Of a DNA stretch of 64,000 bases, positions 25,114-33,540 are shown in pieces. The notes below the pieces were generated by a model, which was given only the letters and a program-made list of their open reading frames with translations, ran no database searches and was not told the DNA's origin. A program made the translations under genes and the position numbers. How positions within the stretch are numbered: the first letter of the stretch is position 1; every line of letters begins with the position of its first letter. The stretch spans positions 4,651,405 to 4,715,404 of the forward strand of contig NZ_LT575476.1 in the NCBI RefSeq assembly GCF_900086655.1. The letters are read 5' to 3'. The DNA is from Paenibacillus tuaregi (GTDB lineage Bacteria; Bacillota; Bacilli; Paenibacillales; Paenibacillaceae).

Positions 25114-25137
25114 GAAAACGATTATCATTGTCAATTA
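25114..25137 (-). promoter_or_regulatory. Fur box over the heme-monooxygenase promoter
   Basis: GAAAACGATTATCATTGTC (25114-25132) matches the 19-bp Fur consensus GATAATGATTATCATTATC at 16 positions. A TTGACA -35 on the minus strand overlaps its right end. Iron repression is expected. Confidence 0.85.
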
Positions 25138-25167
25138 AGGTAGACCTCATCTCTTGCAACGCTAAAT

Positions 25168-25200
25168 AGCCCAGCTTCCGCATCTGCGGAGCCGGGCCTT
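25168..25200 (-). terminator. Terminator of the LtaS-type gene
   Basis: GCCCAGCTTCCGCA pairs with TGCGGAGCCGGGC with two mismatches just beyond the stop codon; the T-run on minus is weak (CTATTT). Confidence 0.65.
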
Positions 25201-25214
25201 AGCTAGTATCACAT

Positions 25215-27098
25215 TTATCTTTTGGGCAGCAATTTCACATACTCATCGGACAAGCGCATAAGATTGAGGATATAATCGTAATCCGTCCGGTAAGGCGTAA
25301 TGTCGCTGACGGGCTGCTTGGTCTCCAAGGAGATCGCGGTACCGTCCTCAAATCCCTTCCCTGGAACAAACAGGATCTTGTTATTGAAGAAAGAGCCTGT
25401 AGGAAGGTAATACCGCATTCCCACCACATTATTGTCAATGTTCAGCAGGTCATGGCCAAATGCGGTGAACTTCTCCTTGGTTAAGGATATACCCAGCAGA
25501 TTCGATACCGTAGGCATAATATCAAGCTGACCGCCTACCTGATTCACAACCCTGCCATGAGCCTGGCCTGGGACGTGGATAATCAGCGGAATATTGAACC
25601 GGGTGATCCGCGGATCATAGGTGATGCCAAGCTGCTGGGAGACTACCGCAGGATCATTATCTTGAGGCTGAAGGCCGAAATGGTCTCCGTAGAAGACTAA
25701 TACCGTGTTGTCCCACAATCCCTTCGCTTTCAAATCCTCAATCAAAGTACCAATGGCGTAATCCGTATAATTAATAGCCTCTAAATAATTGCCAAGCTGA
25801 GTCCCCTTCATAGTCTCGGGAACTTGAATACGTATTTTGTCCTGTGGAATCTTGAACGGAAAATGGCTGGACGCGGTTACGAATTGACCATAGAATGGCT
25901 TGCCGGATTGGCTAACCTCACTCAGCTTGTCTACCCCTACCCTGTACAATTCCTCGTCAGAAGCTCCAAATTCATTGAAATGATCATTGTTATAGTAGGG
26001 CTTATCGTAATAATGATCAAAATTCAAAGCCGGATACAGCTTAATTCGATCCCAGAACTCCACTGCGTTCACATGGAAGGTATCGGCCTCATAGTTATGC
26101 TGTTGCAGCAGCCGCGGCAGGCTGGGCAGCGCCCGGTCACCGAAGCCTGTCGACATGGCTACGGTTCCTGTAGGATAGATCGACGTATTGGACATGAACT
26201 CAGCATCAGAGGTGTTGCCCTGACCGATTTCCTGAAAGACATTCGGGAAGTAGAGTCCCTGATCCGCCAGCTTGTTAAGATTTGGTGTTAATTCCTGTCC
26301 GCCAATCTTCAGATGAATCGGGAAATTCTGAAACGCCTCCATCTGCACGACGATCAAGTTCTTCCCTTTTGCCACTCCAAATAAATCCGGCTGTTTGCTT
26401 GAAAGCTTGCGGGCCGGAGATTGATAAGGATAGGAAGACTGCAGCTGATTAATTTTACCGATCGTATTATCGATATTCCCGCTTGCAATCGCCATATTCT
26501 CCTCCCGGGCCTTCAGCGCGGCGGCAACCTGATAATCGAAGAAGCCGAGGCTTTCCGCCTGTACCAGTTCATTGGTGATCGATTGTCCCTGCTGGATAAA
26601 TCTTGCCGACAACAGCAGACTTACAATGGCTGTGACGATCATTCCGGTTCTCCACACCCGCTTTCTTCCGGCAACACGGACTCCCCTTACCCGGTTAATG
26701 ACCCAAACCACCGCGATGACAAGCACGTCCACAAAATAAGCGAAATCCACAGTCCGGATGGTGGACTTAATGCTGGACTGGATCTGGGTCACTTGATGAA
26801 GCTCATTTAGAGCCGTATACGTAGGAACCGAATTAAAATGCTCGAAGTATAACGTAGCCGAGAACAACAGCAACGAGAAAATCAGATTGAAGACCCAATA
26901 CGCAGGCCCTTTAACCTTAGAAGGAGTAAGCAATTCCAAAATGGACAGCAGCGCCAGAACCGCAAGCGCATCCGCCGCCAGCTGGGTCAGCTCAACACCG
27001 GCAAAGAAGAAATAACGCAAAAGTACAAGCTTAAGAAACAAAAGAATAAAAACGACAAAAAAAGGCGTTTTATGGTAAGCGCCCCGGTTGTTTTCCAT
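25215..27098 (-). CDS. LtaS-family lipoteichoic acid synthase / sulfatase-type membrane enzyme
   Basis: A 627-residue polytopic membrane protein. Five hydrophobic segments fill the first 190 residues, and an extracellular sulfatase-fold domain occupies the rest. The metal-binding Glu in VVQMEAF, the catalytic Thr in GQGNTSDAEF and the Asp-His pair in VFYGDHFG correspond to the LtaS active site. It should transfer glycerol-phosphate from phosphatidylglycerol to build or prime lipoteichoic acid. Which paralogue it is (main synthase, primase or stress form) cannot be decided. It is monocistronic, flanked by hairpin terminators on both sides. Confidence 0.92.
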   Translation of the reverse strand: MENNRGAYHKTPFFVVFILLFLKLVLLRYFFFAGVELTQLAADALAVLALLSILELLTPSKVKGPAYWVFNLIFSLLLFSATLYFEHFNSVPTYTALNELHQVTQIQSSIKSTIRTVDFAYFVDVLVIAVVWVINRVRGVRVAGRKRVWRTGMIVTAIVSLLLSARFIQQGQSITNELVQAESLGFFDYQVAAALKAREENMAIASGNIDNTIGKINQLQSSYPYQSPARKLSSKQPDLFGVAKGKNLIVVQMEAFQNFPIHLKIGGQELTPNLNKLADQGLYFPNVFQEIGQGNTSDAEFMSNTSIYPTGTVAMSTGFGDRALPSLPRLLQQHNYEADTFHVNAVEFWDRIKLYPALNFDHYYDKPYYNNDHFNEFGASDEELYRVGVDKLSEVSQSGKPFYGQFVTASSHFPFKIPQDKIRIQVPETMKGTQLGNYLEAINYTDYAIGTLIEDLKAKGLWDNTVLVFYGDHFGLQPQDNDPAVVSQQLGITYDPRITRFNIPLIIHVPGQAHGRVVNQVGGQLDIMPTVSNLLGISLTKEKFTAFGHDLLNIDNNVVGMRYYLPTGSFFNNKILFVPGKGFEDGTAISLETKQPVSDITPYRTDYDYILNLMRLSDEYVKLLPKR

Positions 27099-27182
27099 GG
27101 TACTACCTAACCTCTCTCTTGTTGATAAAACCTAGTATACCACTAAACAGAATGGATAGGGTAATCCATTGCATGCCAAATA

Positions 27183-27226
27183 GCCCCTGCCCAATGACAT
27201 GAAGTCATGGGAGGCAGGAGCCTTTT
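27183..27226. terminator. Hairpin terminator between ppaC and the LtaS-type gene
   Basis: Interrupted arms GCCCCTGCCC and GGCAGGAGC flank an ATGAC/GTCAT inner stem. CCTTTTT follows on plus and CTATTT on minus. It lies just downstream of ppaC. Confidence 0.7.
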
Positions 27227-27241
27227 TCAATATAGCTTCTA

Positions 27242-28174
27242 TTAGTTTTTGCTAAGAACGTCGGTGAGAACCGGTACAATTTGCGATTTGCGGGACACTA
27301 CACCCTTAAGAACCGCTTTGTTATCATCCAGCTTCACATTGTAGGCCTTCTCGACTGCAGCAGCCTGCTTTCCGAGCGCAATCCCGACGGAATCATTGTT
27401 CAGAATATCCGTAACGACGAAGAGGAACAGATCAAGTCCTTTCTGCTCGATGATCCCATTTAGTGCCGCTTCCACTTCCGCCTGGCGGGACAGGACATCA
27501 TTTGTGTCTACCGCGTTCACTTGAGCAATCTCAACTTTGGAGCTTCCCATCTGGAATTCCTTGGAGTCAATGGTGATCAGCTGATCCACGGTTTTGTCGC
27601 TGAGATCCGCTCCGGCTTTCAGCATCTCAAGGCCATACTTCTCCGCATCCACGCCTGCGATTTCCGCAAGCTCACGTGCAGCTGCCACATCCTGCTCGGT
27701 GCAGGTAGGGGATTTGAACAAAAGTGAATCGGAAATGATGGCAGACAGCATCAATCCGGCAATTTCCTTCTTAATGGTGACTCCGTTCTCCTTGTACAGC
27801 TTGTTCAGAATCGTTGCTGTACAGCCAACCGGCTCCGCACGATAGTAGAGAGGCCCGCTTGTCTCAAAATTGGCGATACGGTGGTGGTCAATTACCTCAA
27901 CCACACGCACCTGGTCAATATCGCTTGCGCTTTGCTGGCGCTCGTTATGGTCAACGAGAATTACTTCAGCCGCTTCGTTCGCTACGGTCTCCACGAGACG
28001 AGGGGCTTCCACCTTGAAGTAATCGAGCGCGTACTGCGTTTCGGAGCTGACTGCACCCAGACGCACGGCTTCAACCTCCAGGCCAAGCTGCTTCTTCAGG
28101 TCCGCGTAGGCGATTGCGGAACAAATTGTGTCCGTATCCGGATTTTTATGACCAAAGATTAACGTTTTTCCCAT
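27242..28174 (-). CDS. ppaC: Manganese-dependent inorganic pyrophosphatase (class C)
   Basis: Hydrolyses pyrophosphate to two phosphates, pulling biosynthetic reactions forward; cytoplasmic. The 310-residue length fits family II enzymes. Metal ligands are visible in GHKNPDTD (about 8-15), VDHNE (about 74), the hallmark VIDHHRIANF (about 93-102) and D149 in AIISDSLLFKSP. The C-terminal DHHA2 domain carries the substrate-binding SRKSQ near residue 295. AAGGGG precedes the ATG. It is monocistronic. Confidence 0.96.
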   Translation of the reverse strand: MGKTLIFGHKNPDTDTICSAIAYADLKKQLGLEVEAVRLGAVSSETQYALDYFKVEAPRLVETVANEAAEVILVDHNERQQSASDIDQVRVVEVIDHHRIANFETSGPLYYRAEPVGCTATILNKLYKENGVTIKKEIAGLMLSAIISDSLLFKSPTCTEQDVAAARELAEIAGVDAEKYGLEMLKAGADLSDKTVDQLITIDSKEFQMGSSKVEIAQVNAVDTNDVLSRQAEVEAALNGIIEQKGLDLFLFVVTDILNNDSVGIALGKQAAAVEKAYNVKLDDNKAVLKGVVSRKSQIVPVLTDVLSKN

Positions 28175-28282
28175 TTCTTAAATACCCCTTTTCAGTTATT
28201 AGGCAGCTATACGGCCTGTGTTCAAAATTATCTAAATAGATTATAGCGGTAATTCCGCCTTATTCCAATGCCTTTACCCACA

Positions 28283-28804
28283 TTAGTCCTGAAGTCTGCT
28301 TTCCCCGGTAACCAGTTTGGACAAAATAAACTGGCGGCCTATCGGCCCAGTTCGGATTCTACCTTCATCCTCAAAACCGACGCCTGCGTACAGCGCTTGC
28401 GCGGGACCGTTCTGTTCGTTCACAGCCAGAACCACCTTGGCAATACCGGGGAAATGCTGCCGGATATAATCCTCCAGCTGAAGCAGTCCCTGCTTGGCAT
28501 AACCCTTGCCTTGAAGGGCATAATTCACCGAGAAAGCCCGCAAAATCAGCGCGGCTGGATGATCGGTATATTCAGCGACCTCATGTCCATCATACAGGAT
28601 GAAGAAGCCTACCGGGCCTTTCGGGCTCATAATAATGACCGGATGACGATGGGAGTCCGTTTCGGCCAGGGCTAACATTTCAATCGGCATTCCTGTGAAC
28701 TGCAGCTGTTCCCTCGGCAGCTCATAGCGCTCCAGTCCCGGGAGATGACGCTTATCGTAAGGTTCAAGCCAGACCGGCCTATCCTCCATTTTGTAATCCT
28801 TCAT
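28283..28804 (-). CDS. GNAT-family N-acetyltransferase
   Basis: A 173-residue acetyl-CoA-dependent transferase. The pyrophosphate-binding motif A reads ALQGKGYAKQGL, preceded by the beta-4 strand ILRAFSVNY, and motif B is seen in VNEQNGPAQALYAGVGF. GAGGGAG precedes the ATG. The substrate is unknown; such enzymes act on small amines, protein N-termini or antibiotics. It is monocistronic and divergent from the T-box-thrS unit. Confidence 0.9.
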   Translation of the reverse strand: MKDYKMEDRPVWLEPYDKRHLPGLERYELPREQLQFTGMPIEMLALAETDSHRHPVIIMSPKGPVGFFILYDGHEVAEYTDHPAALILRAFSVNYALQGKGYAKQGLLQLEDYIRQHFPGIAKVVLAVNEQNGPAQALYAGVGFEDEGRIRTGPIGRQFILSKLVTGESRLQD

Positions 28805-28877
28805 AACAATCTGCTCCCTCCAGGGGTTCCCTGTTTTTGGTTATTATTATATCGGTTAAGTCGGGATAGATCACCCC

Positions 28878-28907
28878 TTGACGACCTCGGGTAGATCTGA
28901 TTATAAT
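28878..28907 (+). promoter_or_regulatory. Promoter of the thrS T-box transcript
   Basis: TTGACG (28878-28883) and TATAAT (28902-28907) are 18 bases apart, predicting a start near 28914, some 355 bases before thrS. Confidence 0.8.
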
Positions 28908-28913
28908 AACTAA

Positions 28914-29223
28914 CCATATACAGGAAGAAGCGAGTATCAAAGACATGATTCCATTCAAGGACTGCCCAGAGAGAGAAGTGTGTGGTGTAAGCTTCTCCTG
29001 AGACCGGAATGTGGATTACCCCTTTGTAGCTGTGGCCGGGAACCTGCTGATGGGTATGCAGCGGAATTACTGGTTACCGAATTATCCCCGTTACCGGATA
29101 CCAATAAGGATCTGCTGCCTTTATGGACCACGGAATGTTATTTCTGGTGCCGGGAGCAGATTGAATTAGGGTGGAACCACGAGCTGAACGCACTCGTCCC
29201 TTTGGGAAGAGATGCGTTTTTTT
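28914..29223 (+). promoter_or_regulatory. T-box riboswitch leader of thrS
   Basis: The anti-terminator T-box AGGGTGGAACCACG (29168-29181) is nearly canonical. Stem I features include an AGAGAG stretch (28970s) and GGTGTAAGC (28984-28992). Thr codons ACC occur at 29003-29005 and 29018-29020, either of which could be the specifier. A terminator (AACGCA at 29187 to TGCGTT at 29218 plus T-run) closes the leader. Uncharged tRNA-Thr would stabilise the anti-terminator and switch thrS on. Confidence 0.93.
29187..29223 (+). terminator. T-box-controlled terminator
   Basis: An AACGCA/TGCGTT outer stem and a CTCGTCCC/GGGAAGAG inner stem with one mismatch enclose a TTT loop, followed by seven or more T residues. 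It competes with the T-box anti-terminator. Confidence 0.9.
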
Positions 29224-29268
29224 GCGTTCAAATTCTCGTAAAATTCAAATCAAACGGAGGTTACCCCC

Positions 29269-31191
29269 ATGCAGCAACAAGAAATTCAAATCTCCCTGCC
29301 GGACGGATCTATCAGAACATACCCCATTGGAACATCGATCTTGAACATCGCCGCCTCCATCAGTCCCGGCCTTAAGAAAGCGGCCATTGCCGGAAAAGTA
29401 GACGGTGCTGCCGTCGATCTGTCCCGCGAGCTTCAAGACGACTGTGCGGTAGAAATTCTGACACTTGACCAGCCGGAGGGGCTTGAGGTCTACCGTCACA
29501 GCACAGCCCATCTTATGGCCCAAGCGATCAAGCGTGTCTATGGCTCAGAGGCGGTGAAACTTGGTATAGGCCCAGTGATTGAAGACGGGTTCTACTATGA
29601 TATCGATCTGGACCTGCCCCTCTCCATTCATGATCTCGCACGCATTGAAGAGGAGATGGAATCGATTATCCGTGAAGACCTTCCCATCGTGCGGAAGGTG
29701 GTCAGCCGCGAGGAAGCCGTCCGGGTATTCACAGAGCTTAACGACCCGCTTAAGCTGGAACTGATCCGGGATCTGCCCCAGGATGCAGAGATTACCTTGT
29801 ATGAGCAGGGTGAGTTCGTGGACCTGTGCCGTGGACCCCATCTTCCTTCCACAGGCCGGATTAAAGCCTTCAAGCTGTTAAGTGTGGCTGGAGCTTACTG
29901 GCGCGGGAATTCAGACAACAAGATGCTTCAGCGGATCTACGGCACTTCTTTTCCAAAGGCAAGCCAACTCGAAGAGCATTTAAACTGGCTGGAGGAAGCC
30001 CGCAAGCGGGATCACCGCAAACTTGGCAAGGAACTGGATCTGTTCATGTTCTCGGAGGAGGCTCCCGGCATGCCGTTCTACCTGCCCAAGGGCATGGTAA
30101 TCCGCAACGAGCTGGAACAGTTCTCCCGCGAGATGCAGAACAAGATGGAGTACCAGGAGGTACGGACACCCTTCATGATGAACAAGCAGTTATGGGAGCA
30201 ATCCGGTCACTGGGATCATTATAAAGACAACATGTATTTCAGCAAGGTGGATGAGGCCGAATTCGCCCTGAAGCCGATGAACTGTCCCGGCCACATGCTG
30301 ATGTATAAGAACAGCCTGCATTCTTACCGCGAGCTTCCCATCCGCCTGTCGGAGTTCGGGCAGGTTCACCGCCACGAATTCTCGGGCGCCCTTAATGGAA
30401 TGATGCGCGTGCGCACCTTCTGTCAGGATGATGCACACATCTTCGCCCGGCCGGACCAGATCGAAGCCGAGATCAACCGGGCGATTGCCCTGATTGACCA
30501 GATTTATGAAGTGTTCGGCTTCGAGTACCACCTCGAGCTCTCCACCCGTCCGGAGGATTCCATGGGGTCCGAAGAGCTGTGGAATCAGGCCGAGCAATCC
30601 CTGAAGAATGTGCTGGACCGGCGGGGTGCAACGTACCGTATTAATGAAGGGGATGGGGCTTTTTATGGGCCGAAAATCGACTTTCACATTCTCGACGCCC
30701 TGAAGCGGAGCTGGCAGTGCGGCACGATTCAACTGGATTTCCAGATGCCGGAGAAGTTTGACCTAACTTATATCGGGGAAGATAACCAGAAGCACCGGCC
30801 TGTGGTCATTCACCGGGCCATCTTCGGTTCCATTGACCGCTTCATGGGAATTCTGACCGAGCATTATGCCGGGGCCTTTCCCCTCTGGCTCGCACCGGTT
30901 CAAGCCAAGCTCGTCCCAGTGTCCGATCATTTCATTGATTATGCCCTGCAAGTGAAAGAAGCCCTTACCGCGGCTGGCATTCGGGCCGACGTGGATATCC
31001 GGGGAGAGAAGCTGGGCTATAAAATCCGCGAAGCCGGCATGAAGAAGGTGCCTTACACCCTCGTGCTGGGCGAGAAGGAACAATCCTCCGGCTCCGTATC
31101 CGTTAGACAGCGGGCTGCCTGTACGATTGGCGAGACTCCGCTTGACGATTTCATCCAGCAGATGAAAGAGGAAATTGCTTCAAAGCGGTAA
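29269..31191 (+). CDS. thrS: Threonyl-tRNA synthetase
   Basis: Charges tRNA-Thr; cytoplasmic, 640 residues, the usual length. Domains in order are TGS (1-62), the editing domain with HSTAHLMAQA (zinc-binding HxxxH) and CRGPH, a class II catalytic core (about 270-535) with MNCPGHMLMY, motif 2 RLSEFGQVHRHE and motif 3 HRAIFGSIDRFMGIL, and a C-terminal anticodon domain. GGAGG is eight bases before the ATG. Expression is under the T-box leader directly upstream. It could be the main enzyme or a starvation-induced second copy (ThrZ-like); the window does not say. Confidence 0.96.
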   Translation: MQQQEIQISLPDGSIRTYPIGTSILNIAASISPGLKKAAIAGKVDGAAVDLSRELQDDCAVEILTLDQPEGLEVYRHSTAHLMAQAIKRVYGSEAVKLGIGPVIEDGFYYDIDLDLPLSIHDLARIEEEMESIIREDLPIVRKVVSREEAVRVFTELNDPLKLELIRDLPQDAEITLYEQGEFVDLCRGPHLPSTGRIKAFKLLSVAGAYWRGNSDNKMLQRIYGTSFPKASQLEEHLNWLEEARKRDHRKLGKELDLFMFSEEAPGMPFYLPKGMVIRNELEQFSREMQNKMEYQEVRTPFMMNKQLWEQSGHWDHYKDNMYFSKVDEAEFALKPMNCPGHMLMYKNSLHSYRELPIRLSEFGQVHRHEFSGALNGMMRVRTFCQDDAHIFARPDQIEAEINRAIALIDQIYEVFGFEYHLELSTRPEDSMGSEELWNQAEQSLKNVLDRRGATYRINEGDGAFYGPKIDFHILDALKRSWQCGTIQLDFQMPEKFDLTYIGEDNQKHRPVVIHRAIFGSIDRFMGILTEHYAGAFPLWLAPVQAKLVPVSDHFIDYALQVKEALTAAGIRADVDIRGEKLGYKIREAGMKKVPYTLVLGEKEQSSGSVSVRQRAACTIGETPLDDFIQQMKEEIASKR

Positions 31192-31210
31192 GTTCAGGAA
31201 GCATAAACAA

Positions 31211-31245
31211 GGGGGCCGTCCCAAAAGACGGCCCCCTGATTTTAT
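31211..31245. terminator. Terminator after thrS
   Basis: GGGGGCCGTC (31211-31220) and GACGGCCCCC (31227-31236) form a perfect 10-bp stem followed by TGATTTTAT. The hairpin is nearly the same as that at 7350. Confidence 0.9.
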
Positions 31246-31285
31246 ATAGGCTTCAGCACTCATCTGCCGAAGGCCATTTATCCAA

Positions 31286-32146
31286 TTACGCTTTACGAAT
31301 CAGCTTGACCTGAATGCGGAACGGGTCCCTAGCGAACCAGGTGCCTTCCACCTGCTGAACCTCGGTTCCCGCTTCCTTAAGCCGCTGAACCACCCTATCC
31401 AGCTCCACCTCATCCGGGAGCACCAGCTCATAGTAGTCAATCCCGGCCGCCTGTTCCGGCACCGGCGGAGCTCCCACACCGGCCCAGGTATTCAAACCGA
31501 TATGATGATGATAGCCGCCGGCTGAGACGAACAAGGCCGAATCCCCGTAGTTGGCCACACTATCAAATCCAAGCACCCGGGTATAGAACTCTTCAGCCTT
31601 CTTCAGATCAGATACATGAAAATGGACATGACCGATCCGGGTTCCGGCCGGAAGACCCTCCCAGGCCATCCCTTCCGAAGCTGCCAACAAACCGTCAATA
31701 TCAACCGGATCTGTAGTCATAACGTAGTGGCCCTGGGCATCCTTCTGCCAGGTCTCCCGCGGACGATCTGCGTAGATTTCAATTCCGTTGTTATCCGGAT
31801 CATTGATGTACAAAGCTTCACTGACAAGGTGGTCCCCCTGGCCAACCGGAATCTGATGTTTGATCAGATTCCGCACAGCCAGTCCAAGCGAGGCCCGATC
31901 AGGGACAAGAATTGCAAAATGGTACAGACCCGCACCGGTTCTTCTTGGCAGGACATCCGCCTGCTCCAGCTGGCGCAATATTACAAGTGGATGCACACCA
32001 TCCGCCGTCAGCTGGGCAGTGTCTCCCTGCTGGCTTAATATTTTCAAACCCACAATATCTTGGTAGAAAGCTATAGAGCGCTCTAGCCCGCTTACTTTCA
32101 ATTGGACAATGCCAATCTCTGTACCTGGGTGTAATTGATGTGTCAT
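31286..32146 (-). CDS. catE: CatE-like extradiol (catechol-2,3-) dioxygenase, two VOC domains
   Basis: A 286-residue protein of two tandem vicinal-oxygen-chelate domains. The metal site lies in the second half: GHVHFHVSD, GGYHHHIGLN and YYELVL supply the His, His and Glu ligands. It should open catechol rings and protect against catechol and quinone stress, as CatE (YfiE) does in Bacillus subtilis. AAAGGAAG precedes the ATG. The DoxX-family catD lies immediately upstream on the same strand, reproducing the catDE operon. Confidence 0.88.
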   Translation of the reverse strand: MTHQLHPGTEIGIVQLKVSGLERSIAFYQDIVGLKILSQQGDTAQLTADGVHPLVILRQLEQADVLPRRTGAGLYHFAILVPDRASLGLAVRNLIKHQIPVGQGDHLVSEALYINDPDNNGIEIYADRPRETWQKDAQGHYVMTTDPVDIDGLLAASEGMAWEGLPAGTRIGHVHFHVSDLKKAEEFYTRVLGFDSVANYGDSALFVSAGGYHHHIGLNTWAGVGAPPVPEQAAGIDYYELVLPDEVELDRVVQRLKEAGTEVQQVEGTWFARDPFRIQVKLIRKA

Positions 32147-32180
32147 CCTGATCTTCCTTTCATCTGGATCTTGATGATGT

Positions 32181-32588
32181 TTAATCCCGCGCTTTTCTCG
32201 TAAATAAAGAGTCCAGGGATAAAGGCGTAGTTTCAGTGAAAATTAAATGCAAAGCGATCAAAGCATACGCTATATCCAGCTCATACCCTGCCATCTGCCC
32301 GTTCCCCAGAAGTCCTACCGATAGCTTGGCCGTAAGAATAGCCCCTACCATAATCACAATAACAACCGCGGACACATAACGGGTGAACAAGCCGATAATC
32401 AGGGCTATACCGATAATCAATTCTGTATAAGCCACAACGTACCCAAGGAAACCGGGAAGCCCCAACGTTTGAAACCAGCCTGATATATTAGAGAGTCCAG
32501 TCTGAAATTTGTCAATGGCGTGGGCTGCAAATAGTATACCTAACACGATACGAATGAATGTGGAAATTCCTCTGCTCATGGCAAACAT
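32181..32588 (-). CDS. catD: DoxX-family membrane protein CatD
   Basis: A 135-residue membrane protein with four hydrophobic segments, of the DoxX/SURF4-like family (VLGILFAAHAIDKFQTG at the N-terminus, LPGFLGYVVAYTELIIGIAL next). In Bacillus subtilis, CatD is encoded just before CatE and is needed for resistance to catechol-type stress, probably at the membrane redox level. AAGGAG lies close before the ATG at 32588. The promoter region holds a duplicated TATTACTAATA motif, a candidate repressor site. Confidence 0.85.
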   Translation of the reverse strand: MFAMSRGISTFIRIVLGILFAAHAIDKFQTGLSNISGWFQTLGLPGFLGYVVAYTELIIGIALIIGLFTRYVSAVVIVIMVGAILTAKLSVGLLGNGQMAGYELDIAYALIALHLIFTETTPLSLDSLFTRKARD

Positions 32589-32629
32589 TTCGCTCCTTTA
32601 TAATTTAATTTATAAAAATAATAAGTTTG

Positions 32630-32666
32630 TATTACTAATATACAATCCAAAATGATATTACTAATA
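32630..32666. promoter_or_regulatory. Duplicated TATTACTAATA operator-like palindrome upstream of catDE
   Basis: The 11-bp palindrome TATTACTAATA occurs at 32630-32640 and 32656-32666, 26 bp apart. A related TATGAGTAATA lies just upstream of the divergent XRE-cupin gene. A DUF24/HxlR-type redox repressor like CatR or YodB would be the obvious ligand, but none is encoded here. Confidence 0.6.
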
Positions 32667-32775
32667 CAAATAATTATTTTGTACGAACAATTTATCATGC
32701 AGTCGTGTTGCTGTCAATCATTTATTTGATATAATAAATATATGTTTGGTATGAGTAATATAAGGAGATGTTATT

Positions 32776-33318
32776 ATGGACAGCATGGATATCGGCTCCA
32801 ACATTCGGGCAATTAGAAAAAGCAAGAACTTGTCGATAGGGCAAATCTGTGAGAAAACAGGACTTTCCCAAGGTTTTATGAGCCAAGTCGAGAACAATAA
32901 AACTTCTCCTTCCATCGCTACGCTTGACAGTATCGCTGATGCTCTTCAAGTTCCGCTGGCCTTCCTTCTATTGAAGAAAGACGAACGTATGCATATTATC
33001 CGCAAGGACGAACGCCGCAAAACTATTTATGGTAAAGAAAATTTCCAGGTGGAGCACTTAAGCGACCGGGGCAACGTCAAGATGATGCTCGTCGAGATGC
33101 CTCCCGGGGCCTCAACCGAAGAGGCTCATGCCCATGCTGGAGAAGAAATTCATTATGTCATTCAAGGAACCGTTTATGTGGAACAAGGTGACGTCTCGGC
33201 AACCCTGCATGCGGGAGATGCGTTCAGCTGGAAAGCATGCTTTCCCCATTTTGCGAAGAATGTTGGGGACGAACCCGCCATTGTCCTGATCTCAATGCAC
33301 CGCGAAGCGAGCGTCTAA
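32776..33318 (+). CDS. XRE-family regulator with C-terminal cupin
   Basis: A 180-residue regulator. The Cro/C1 helix-turn-helix fills residues 7-65 (IRAIRKSKNLSIGQICEKTG). The C-terminal cupin fold (about 105-178) has EEAHAHAGEEIHYVIQG as metal/ligand motif 1 and HAGDAFSWKACFPH as motif 2. AAGGAG is eight bases before the ATG. Such proteins sense a small ligand in the cupin barrel and control nearby metabolic genes. It is divergent from catDE, whose promoter region it shares, so it may take part in their control. Confidence 0.9.
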   Translation: MDSMDIGSNIRAIRKSKNLSIGQICEKTGLSQGFMSQVENNKTSPSIATLDSIADALQVPLAFLLLKKDERMHIIRKDERRKTIYGKENFQVEHLSDRGNVKMMLVEMPPGASTEEAHAHAGEEIHYVIQGTVYVEQGDVSATLHAGDAFSWKACFPHFAKNVGDEPAIVLISMHREASV

Positions 33319-33436
33319 TTCAAGGATTGCCTCAATAGACAAGGCCAAGGCCGGGAAAAAGCCCATATCCGTCTTCCAAAGGATGTCTTCGGGCTTAAGC
33401 CCTCAAAGGTCATGGCGGACCTCGAATTGAAATCAA

Positions 33437-33537
33437 AGAGGCTGTCTCAAATGTCACCCCAAATGACTGAGGGAGGGACATCCTCTTCTTTGTGACAATA
33501 AAATTAAGGGCTGACCCAAACGGGCCAGCCCTTTTGC
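33437..33537. terminator. Two hairpins ending the XRE-cupin and dioxygenase genes
   Basis: An AAAGAGG...CCTCTTCTTT hairpin spans about 33437-33494. AAGGGCTG (33506-33513) pairs with CAGCCCTT (33526-33533), followed by TT on plus and AATTTTATT on minus. The second is a convincing bidirectional terminator. The 33319-33436 stretch has no gene. Confidence 0.7.
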
Positions 33538-33540
33538 TGC

